Shown piece after piece: positions 55,363 to 64,000 of a stretch of 64,000 nt of DNA. Numbering within the stretch: position 1 is the stretch's first letter; each line of letters starts with the position of its first letter. The notes beneath the pieces were generated by a model. The model was not told where the DNA came from and searched no databases. It saw only the letters and a list, made by a program, of their open reading frames with translations. This DNA comes from Fragum whitleyi (taxonomy: Eukaryota > Mollusca > Bivalvia > Cardiida > Cardiidae): positions 3,037,501 to 3,101,500 of the forward strand of contig OX411552.1 in assembly GCA_948146395.1 (NCBI GenBank). Direction: 5' to 3'. A program made the translations under genes and the position numbers.

Positions 55363-56858
55363 CTAGAAAGCCATGAATGGCTTGAGTCACTCCACAGGCT
55401 TGAAATTCTTGTAATAGAAAATAAAAGTTTTGACTAGACTTTTAGATATATTCACAAGCAATGAAAACGCACCATCTGAATTTTTTCTCAAATATTCAAA
55501 TAATGTACCAAAACTTCAGACATGAATATTACCAATCTAAATTAATTTGTAAAGGACCATATACTACACAATAATGTTAGAGTAATCTCAGAAACGGTCG
55601 AAGGTTTTTGAGCCTATGACTTGAAAAAAAAAATTTAAAATCGTTAATCTTATATCTGCAAAGTATGTTTGCAAACCCTTTCTGTTGTTCGATCTGTGGT
55701 AACATAACATGTTACTCAGCTCAAAATACTGGCTATTACTTTGTTGAACGGTCTAAACAGTTGATAGGTGCATAGGCTAACGCTCATTAACTTCTAGGTC
55801 TACACCGGACACTCGGCATCCATAATGGACCTAAACATGTCGTTTGGAGTTCAAATCACTCGAAAACACGAGTACCTAAATGTTATTTACTATTCTTTGA
55901 TTTTAATGATAAAATACCTTCCGTTCTTTGTTGATCCCATAACACACGTAAGTCGAGATCACTTTACTGCTTTTTGCTCAGAACAAATGTGAAATCTAAT
56001 GCTGTATTTTCATTCTCTAAAAAACAGTTCTTTTAGTTGTGCAATTTAAAACTTGTTTCAAAAGAACAATTAAATAAGCAAGCCAAAATGACGTTTTTAA
56101 TGAACACCAAACAAACCGCGACGTCTTATGGTTGATGTTAAGACATGCACTGTCTACATTTTTCTTTATGGGTTGAAAGACGATAAAAAAGTAGTTGATA
56201 GAAAATTTTATTATTGAGGACAGATTGATCAAGTTTTATTGGTGGTGCGTTTTCATTGCGCTTGAGTATATTTTGGGTTCTACTGATGTTGAAAATGATT
56301 TCCAAAATTTTCACTAAATAACATATAGAGAAATGACCTCTGCCAATATAAGACAATATTAACATTTGGCTGCATGATAATGGGTCACCCAAGGATCATA
56401 CCAATAATGTTGATTGATATCAATCAGTTATAAACTGAGAAAATGATTTTCAAAGTTTCGACTATATAACATATGAAAAAATGACCTCTGCCCATAAAAT
56501 ACATATTTTTTATCCGATAACAATAATTTTTTGTAGACTGATAAAGGGTCACCCTAAGATCATTCATGTAAAATTTAATTGGTATCAATCAATTAGAATC
56601 TGAGAAAACTCACTTTTTACCATATTTGGAAATTAGCCAAGCCCATTAAATCCATGTTTTTCATTGGATCAAAATTTCTTGAACAATTTTGAAAGAGGGT
56701 CACCCAAGGATTATGAAGTTTAGTTGAAATTCATTCAGTGGTTTCTGAGAAGAAGACTTTTAAAGAAAAAGTTTACGAACAGACACACGGGCAGACAGAC
56801 GCACGACAGACACAACGCCATGACAATAGCCCAAGTGGCCTTCGGCCAGTGGAGCTAA
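55363..56858 (-). mobile_element. Family-A pearl/Helentron-like element, copy 4, with nested MITE
   Basis: On the plus strand it begins CTAGAAAGCCATGAATGGC and ends GGCCAGTGGAGCTAA, with GGCAGACAGACGCACGACAG just inside. A DNA transposon of about 0.8 kb (55,453-56,263) splits it near its 3' end. Its 3' end lies about 80 bp downstream of the NUDCD1 stop. Confidence 0.75.
55453..56263. mobile_element. MITE or small DNA transposon with 17-bp perfect TIRs
   Basis: GCAATGAAAACGCACCA at 55,458-55,474 is matched exactly in inverted orientation at 56,243-56,259. The outer few bases (CACAAG and CTCAAGC) are nearly inverted too. Flanks TATATT and TATATTTT, together with the undisturbed sequence of sister family-A copies (TAGATATTTTGGG), show an insertion with a short TA-rich duplication. 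No transposase frame was seen. Confidence 0.75.
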
Positions 56859-57767
56859 TTACACACCTGTACTATGTTTTCAAAGATAGTGAAACCAAAA
56901 ATGTTTTGAGTGATTATAACACAGTAAAAATCTGAGTAAAAATTGAAAAAGCTTTAAATAAGCCTTTTCTTATTCTAAATGTTGACTTTGAATGGAAGTA
57001 AGTTTGAAAGTAAAGTATTCTGGGAATTCTATCAAAAAGTCAAACATTTAATTCATGTTTTATTCATTCAAAGAATACATTTAGCTTACATTAGTAAAAG
57101 ATACAATACTTGAGATTTAAATTAGCAACATAAAAATATAGATAAAAACTTTTTGTGAAAAATAAACAGCATTTAGAACAATACATAGAATAGTGTTAAT
57201 GTCTCAAATATGAAGAACATAATGTATTATATTTAATCGGTGAGACTATTATTTGAGACCTACCACATAAAATAGGACCATCAGGTTAATCTTTAAAACA
57301 AATATTTTTATTAAGAGACTGATTCAGTAGAGGTCATACTGACTGTGCAGTGTGGCTAGGCATGGAGTTTATTTTATCTAAAGATGATTCCAATGAGATA
57401 TTGCAGGGAAGGATCCAAAAATGAATGAAAAAAGTTGTGAGTTGTGATTTTGACCTACGATTATTTTTGTTTTACCAAGAAGTTTAGTAAAATTACGTCG
57501 AATTAATATAATAAGGACATTCTCTTCCCATATTTTTTGTCATCAGTTTATAGATCTAACCTTGAAATGTCATATCTATCAAATAGTTTTTCTATCAGTA
57601 CTATAAATATATTTACCAATCGCCCTAATTTTTCAACCAATGATCGCCCACGATTACATTTGAAATTCAAAAAATATATCGCATAACCTGACAATCTGCT
57701 CGAATAAGTGGACAATCCTTACATTCAAATGACATACAAAACGGAGATTTTTAAAAAAAACAACAAA
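56859..57767. other. Unassigned sequence
   Basis: AT-rich, with one arm of a fold-back (AGATGATTCCAATGAGATAT, 57,380). No coding frame or splice pattern seen. Confidence 0.4.
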
Positions 57768-58682
57768 CTAGAAAGCCATGAATGGCTTGAGTCGCTCCAC
57801 AGGCTTGAATATCTGGTAATAGCAAATCTAAGTTTTAAATCACAATAATTTTTGGCAGACTGAAAAAGGGTCACCCAAGAATCATTCCAGTGAAATTTGG
57901 TTGATATCCATCAATTACACTCTGAGAAAATGATTTTCAAAGTTTCCACTATATACCATATAGAGAAATGACCTCCGCCTATAATATACATATTTTTCAT
58001 CTGATCACAATAATTTTTGGTAGACTGATAAAGGGTCACCCAAGAATCAATCCAGTGAAATTTGGTTGATATTCATCAGTTATATTTTGAGAAAATGATT
58101 TTCAAAGTTTCCACTATATAACATATAGAGAAATGACCTCCGCCCATAAAATACATATTTTTCATCCAATCACAATAATTTTCAGAGGACTGATAAAGGG
58201 TCACCCAAGAATCATTCCAGTGAAATTTGGTTGATATCCATCAATTACACTCTGAGAAAATGATTTTCAAAGTTTCCACTATATAACATATAGAGAAATG
58301 ACCTCCGCCTATAATATACATATTTTTCATCCGATCACAATAATTTTTGGTAGACTGATAAAGGGTCACCCAAGGACTATTTATGTAAAATTTAATAAGT
58401 ATCCATCAATTAGAATCTGAGAAAACTCACTTTTTACCATATTTGGAAATTAGCCATGCCCCTTAAATCCATGTTTTTCATTGGATCCAAATTTCTTGAA
58501 CAACTTTGAAAGAGGTTCACCCAAGGATCATTCCTGTGAAGTTTGGTTGAAATTCATCCAGTAAGTTCTGAGGAGAAGATTTTTAAAGAAAAAGTTTACG
58601 ACCGCACGCACGGACGGACGGACGCACGACGGACACAACGCCATGACAATAGCCCCAGTGGCTTTCAGCCAGTGGAGCTAAA
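57768..58682 (-). mobile_element. Family-A pearl/Helentron-like element, copy 5
   Basis: It is bounded by CTAGAAAGCCATGAATGGC and CAGCCAGTGGAGCTAAAA on the plus strand, with a GGACGGACGGACGCACGACG microsatellite at 58,611-58,631. Four core units step by about 165 bp (GGGTCACCCAAGAATCA text). It is the most complete copy and useful as a reference for the nested insertions elsewhere in the window. Confidence 0.8.
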
Positions 58683-60621
58683 AAACCAAATTGAAATACC
58701 AACAGAGGGAAGACTACACTTGTATACTCATTCGGCTTTCAAAGTTTATTTGAATCGAACCTTTTAAGTTCCAATCAAAAAGACGACAGGGTTGATATCT
58801 TACTTCTTGTTTTGATGTGAATAAATTTAATCCCTGTGGGTTAAAAACTCGAACCAACACCATGCACTTAGGTTTGGTGACATAGAGGATACATACAGGC
58901 TAAAACATTGGAGGAGAACGATCAACTTTGTTATCCGTGTTATTCTATGTATTCAGGAACAACAAAAATATGTTGCTTTGAAGCATTTTAGGCTCAAGGA
59001 AGCCGACTAATTTTGAAAAATTACAAGACGCATTTAAAGGTAACGTTTGAATTGGGTACCAAAATTTACCCAGTGTTCAATACGAAAACGATCACGTTAA
59101 GGTGCTCGGCTTTAAACGTGTACTAATCAGCAAAGCAGGGAATAATTTATTATCGTCTTGTTGCAAGAATGATTGAAAATGAATATCACACGGTACATAA
59201 CTCGTATTTTCACACAAATAAAATTCCTTATAGACGGGCATATCGTCCACAAATAGCTTGCTAAATAGAATATAAAATACGTAATTATTGCTGCAGCCAC
59301 GAGGTACATGTATTCATCGCCAAACTCAACTTAAGGGTAATTAATCCATTGAAACCGTCTCTGCAAATGGTGAAATATAGATGAAAGCTCGATAATGATT
59401 ACATTCGCTCCTCCCCTTTTTGTTTACGGCAATTTGATTGAAGAATGTATGACACAACAAAATTGACTGACATCAGTGATTGACACAAAACTCACTGGAG
59501 CTAGGATTTTTTGGTGAAAAATTAAGTCGATCGGTAAAACAGTTATAGTTCATATTCTGACAGTGTACGCATATAACCTTGCGCTCCGCTGACACTCCGC
59601 TTAGGTTAGATCGCTTAAATTGTCAGAAATGAACTATAACTATTACATATCAAGCATAACATTAAGCTTAGTAAAATGTATTTTTTACAGGCATATCAAT
59701 TTTATCCATATTTAGAATAAATTATCAGTATATTGACTTTCACTGATTTTGCTTAGAAAAATATCAGATTAATATGATGGTGGTAAAGTATGAGTATTTA
59801 TCAAATAAAATGTTTCTGTTCTCTGTATTTGTTTGATAGCTCATCCTGCAGAAGACAAAATTAAGACTTCTCTAAATTCGTGACATTTGCACATGGTGGT
59901 AGTTGAATAGGTCTTTTTCCGGGACATAAACTCAAGTTTTGAGTGCTAGATTTGCTCCACAGACCTGAATCTACATAAAAATACTCACCCTACTTATAAT
60001 CCTCTTTAAATATTTTTTTTCAAAGAAAGGTAACTAGTACAAGCTTTGAACTGGCCATTTAAAATATTAAATTGGCAAAACTTTGTTGTACTGTTTGGGT
60101 GTTCTTTACTGAAATACGAACCAGCACTTTAGTGTATATAGTTGAGGAAAACAAAGTAAATTCTGTACACCAGTCTACAATCAACATACTGAAATGACGG
60201 TAAGACGGACAGATAAGTCAGAGCAAACATTGTAGACCAAGATCAGACTGTTCCTCAATGTTTGCCTTTCACTAATCCTACTTGGATACGTTATCATTAT
60301 ACTTTAATTGCACTCTCCAAAACCTTAGACCAATAATCATCTGTCTTTTTACAGTACATGCAAACATTTATTATCCCTTTCTCTCATAATCAAAACATAC
60401 TAACTAAAATTTGTGACCCGTCTTGAGGAAAGGCTTAATTTTGGAAAGTGCAAAAAGTATTGGCAAAAGCCAAACTACTCAGACTACCCAGGCTACAGTT
60501 GGTAACATGGTGAAATTGACACTCATCACAATCAAAACCTTTCAAAATCACTTGCTTAGTGCTCCATTTATTCATTCCAAACACCCACACACACCGTTCA
60601 AAAACACTTAAAAATTGTTCA
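58683..60621. other. Unassigned sequence
   Basis: Apart from the fold-back at 59,560 nothing was recognised on either strand. Confidence 0.4.
59560..59645. repeat. Fold-back repeat
   Basis: AGTTATAGTTCATATTCTGACA and TGTCAGAAATGAACTATAACT are inverted arms around a GC-rich centre (CTTGCGCTCCGCTGACACTC). Confidence 0.6.
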
Positions 60622-61520
60622 AACAAGAGGACCAAGATGCTCACCTGAGTCTCTTTGACCCCTGGGACATCACATTAATTAGATAGGCAGATGTCAAAAA
60701 GAAGATAATTGCCTAAGATCAATACCATGGAACGTTTTCAGGGAAGAGCAAGAGGGATATGCCTTTCTGCTCTTTGATTCTTTGAAAAAAGGGATGCACC
60801 AGGGTGGACCCAAAATGTGATCCCAGGGTCTTGATATGAATGAATTTGGAAGAGGTCCATAAGATGATGCTACATACTAAATATGAAAGCTGTCTGCCTT
60901 CTGGTTTCAAAAAAGAAGATTTTTGAAGGTGTTCCTATTTTCACCCTTTCGTGCTCAGATGAGCTGAAAGGGATGCGCCCGGATGGAGCCCAAATATGAC
61001 CAAAGGGTCTTGATATGAACAAACTTGGTAGAGGCCCACTAGGTGATGCTACACACCAAATATGAAAGCTGTCTGCCATCTGGATTCAGAGAAGAAGATT
61101 TTTAAAGATTTTTGCTCTTTGATTCTATGTAAAAAGGGTTGGGCCCTGGCAAAGCCCAAATATGACCCCAGGGTCTTGATATGCACTAACTTGGTAGAGG
61201 TCCACTAGATGATGCTACATACCAAATATGAAAGCTGTCTGCCTTCTGGTTTCAGAGAAGAAGATTTTGAAAGATTTTCATATTTTCACCCTTTTTGTTA
61301 AGGGTAAAGGGAAAGTTAAGGGTGGATTTCAATTATTTGAACAACTTTGGTAGAGCTTGACCCAAGGAACATCCCTGCCAAGTTTCATCAAGATTGGCCC
61401 ACTGGATTAGGAGGAGAAGATGTTTAAAGAAATCGTGGACAACGCACGTCACACGACTTACGACGGACATCCTACGATCACAATAGCTCACCTTGAGCAC
61501 TTCGTGCCTAGGTGAGCGAA
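60622..61520 (-). mobile_element. Pearl-like element with 3 units of 166-179 bp
   Basis: In minus orientation the 5' end is a hairpin (GCTCACCTAGGCACG..GTGCTCAAGGTGAGCT), followed by GTCCGTCGTAAGTCGTG. GGGTCTTGATATG recurs near 60,826, 61,005 and 61,171. The 3' end shows CAGGTGAGCATCTTGGTCC then TCTTGTTTG. It shares its termini with the 13.8-kb element but has a different core. Confidence 0.7.
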
Positions 61521-64000
61521 AAACAATTTGGAATTGTTCAAAAAGACATACATTTCATTCAAATGGATAAAATCATTTCACGATAGCATTTGCTGCAGTA
61601 GATTTCAGAGTGACTGATTGGTCCCAAAAGACATTAAAAAGAAAATAAAGTATATTTTATTAATATCATTCAATTTTATTCCACTATCATTACAAATCAT
61701 TCACTTTGTCAATTTCAGAATGTTATCAACTATAGTTTTTACTACCTAGTGAATTTCCTGAAACTAGAATGGTCATTATTTGATTAATCAAAACTTTGCA
61801 ACCAAATGATAGTTGTGTAATAGCAATTTTCTTTTCAAATAAATATTTCAAGACATTCCAAAATACTTAAATTTTGCAAGATGGGTCGCACAATATTACA
61901 AAAGTATTGCCCTTTTCAGAGCTAGCACCCTGCTCCCTTAGCATCTAATCTACTTTATAAGAATAAATACAAAACAATGAGTATTGCACCAAAGGAAACC
62001 CTAAACACAACAAAACAACTTCGGAAAATATTCTAACCCTCTCTCAATATCAAAACCAAATGTTTTGTTTGTTTGGATGGGGTTTTATCCCACTTTTAAT
62101 ATTCTTTCAGTCATACCAAGGTGGCTGGAGCACCGAACAAGGGATTCCTGGTATTTCTTATGCCAGTACTACCATTACATCCTCTCGTAACCTCCAGCTG
62201 TTATCCACATAAGTGTATGATTATCAATCCATTTGTAGTAGACAATAAGTCAGGAAGGACAAGTGTTGCCTTGGGGGATCGAAACTTGGACCTTAAGATT
62301 GACAGTCTGATGCACTACGAACTGTGCCATGACAGTAGCCCTCTCCAATAAGGTAGCTATAACAACAAAACACACGGAACTAGAATGGTTGAGCACACAA
62401 AGTTTCGCCTTGAAATCCTTGACTTTTAACCTACAGCCATAGCTAGTTCTACACTAGCTATTTCTATACTAGATACTTCTACACCATGAGGGAAACAGCT
62501 GTGTGTGACATTTCCAACAAATTGAAAGATGCTAACATTGATCTCTATCAATAAAGTACAAAGCAAAACCTCTGGTCAGACTTTGCAGATGCACAGGTTG
62601 GCCAGAGTACTTGCTTTGCACACATTACAAATTGATGGAAATATCTCGCACAAGCTCAATTTGAAATCCTCCCATAAATATAGAAATTGTGCTGCAGACA
62701 AAAATGTGACAGTCAAATAATGATATAATTAGAGGCTTTCCTAACTGCAAACAAGTACATGTTTCTTGACTACTGGTCTCAAAACAATTAAATACCAAAG
62801 TAAATCTTGGACAGGTACTTGATAGGTCTAATATTCTAATAGCCTAATGTTTACATCAAAGGGTAGAAACATTGTTTTAATGAAGAAAAATCAGGGTTCC
62901 AGTATTTCTTGTTAAAAACTATTATCCTCAAAATTTTTCTATTTTAATTTTTTTGTACACAATTTCATTTTGGGTAGAAAATTATCTTTAAGTTGTCCAG
63001 GGACAAGTGGAGAAAGTCTGCATTTCTACTTCCCTGAATTACAGTAGCTATTTAATGAAAACCACCATTATTAGGCAAATGAAATACTTGTGTGCTTTTT
63101 CTGAGTGCATAAAAGCTAAAATGTAAGGCATACATACTTGAAAATGACATAAAATTTGATAATGTACAAGTAGATAGTAAGTTTAAAAGAAACATTAAAA
63201 GATTAAAATTTTATTTATATGACATACAATTTTAGCCTATGCATGACATTTCCAACAATTTGAAATTTTATGAGGTGCAAACATTGAGTAGGTAGAAAGC
63301 CACATACTGTAAATATTGAATTACCTGATGGTCTACAGATACTTTGAGACCTTATCTATCTACGAAACGCATAGTCAAGACTCTTGTCAGACTATGCGGA
63401 TGCACAGACTGGTCAGAGTCTTTGCTTTGCGCATATTTGAAATTGTTGGAAATGTCACTCACAGTCTCATTTAATATGGTAATTAAAAGATCCATACAAA
63501 ACTTTGAGACAGTAACACATGAACAATCATGTACTCCCTGAATTCAAAGTTGAACCAAGCTATCATTTTTTCACTTGAACTTACAAAAGATCCTTTTCCA
63601 GATACTTTATTTAATCAAAGTCTTCAATAAAAATAAATTCATCTCATCACTACGGTATATTCTGTTGAATCAGGCCCCCAAGATTATAAAAACATTTTTT
63701 GTTCTCAAATGAGAATTTATTCAAACTTTAAATTGGAATAATTGTATGATTTTTGTTTGATCAGTACAGATGGCTTTCCAAACTAAAAGATAATGTTAAG
63801 AAAATATAAAATTGAGTATTTCCAGTAAATTTTAGGCTGAATTGAAATTGTAATAAGAATTCGAATTTTTAGAAAACTCTTAAATGAGTAGAAAAAAAGT
63901 TTTATGATGTTGTCATATGTAACTTCTAAAGATTTGCTTCTGCATATCAACCTGATTAAATGAAGGTTTCAAAGTAAATAATGGTGTCATAGTAATGACA
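61521..64000. other. Unassigned sequence with one SINE
   Basis: It contains SINE S1 copy 4, two palindrome-family copies (62,575 and 63,390), single units related to the 89-bp repeat and a TTGTCC..GGACAA palindrome at 62,993. No gene is supported. Confidence 0.4.
62070..62345 (-). mobile_element. tRNA-derived SINE, family S1 copy 4
   Basis: Minus orientation: the head lies near 62,340 (GGGCTACTGTCATGGCAC, GGTCCAAGTTTCGATCC), the body has AGTACTGGCATAAGAA, and the tail is near 62,080 (AAGTGGGATAAAACCCC on the minus strand). Confidence 0.6.

Noticed and set aside
62121..62351. 76-codon plus-strand frame
   Set aside because: It lies antisense over SINE S1 copy 4.

Overview
This is a eukaryotic window with intron-split genes, long introns, dense interspersed repeats and no operons or ribosome-binding sites. 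The best guess for the organism is a bivalve mollusc. That rests on the repeat types: pearl/DINE-like elements with an (ACGG)n microsatellite and central tandem repeats, tRNA-derived SINEs, and APE-type LINEs. Two protein genes are well supported. NUDCD1 (+ strand, 35,258-55,276) is rebuilt as nine exons in perfect phase, giving 582 aa, close to the 583 aa I recall for human NUDCD1. A RIPK-like protein kinase (- strand, start near 33,583, at least seven exons down to 18,828) is head-to-head with NUDCD1 about 1.7 kb away, and its 3' end was not found. A third coding piece is a terminal exon at 13,219-13,380 (-) that resembles the start of a BEN domain and has an AATAAA just after its stop.

Layout. 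0-3.7 kb: a SINE, a family-A pearl-like element and unassigned sequence. 3.7-7.9 kb: a LINE with one uninterrupted 1185-aa endonuclease/reverse transcriptase frame. 8-18 kb: repeats, hairpins and the BEN-like exon. 18.8-33.6 kb: the kinase gene, whose introns hold a 168-bp array nested inside another element, a 170-bp array, SINEs and large palindromes. 33.6-35.26 kb: the divergent intergenic region with a MITE and hairpins. 35.26-55.28 kb: NUDCD1. Its first intron carries two elements with repeat-rich terminal inverted repeats, one of them holding a truncated LINE. Later introns carry minisatellites, pearl-like elements and duplicated copies of exons 6 and 8. 55.3-64 kb: more pearl-like elements, a MITE nested in one of them, a SINE and unassigned sequence.

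The strongest pattern is that repeat families with unrelated internal sequence share one architecture: a 5' hairpin or inverted repeat, often a CCGTCCGT-type microsatellite, often several 155-180-bp tandem units, an inverted copy of the 5' end just inside the 3' end, a short hairpin, and a terminus like CTTGTTT or CTAGTTT. This matches non-autonomous Helentron (Helitron2/DINE-1/pearl) elements. One is nested in a family-A copy, so its insertion point can be read directly. No rRNA gene, authentic tRNA gene or CRISPR array was found. All product names come from reading translated exons; no database search was run.
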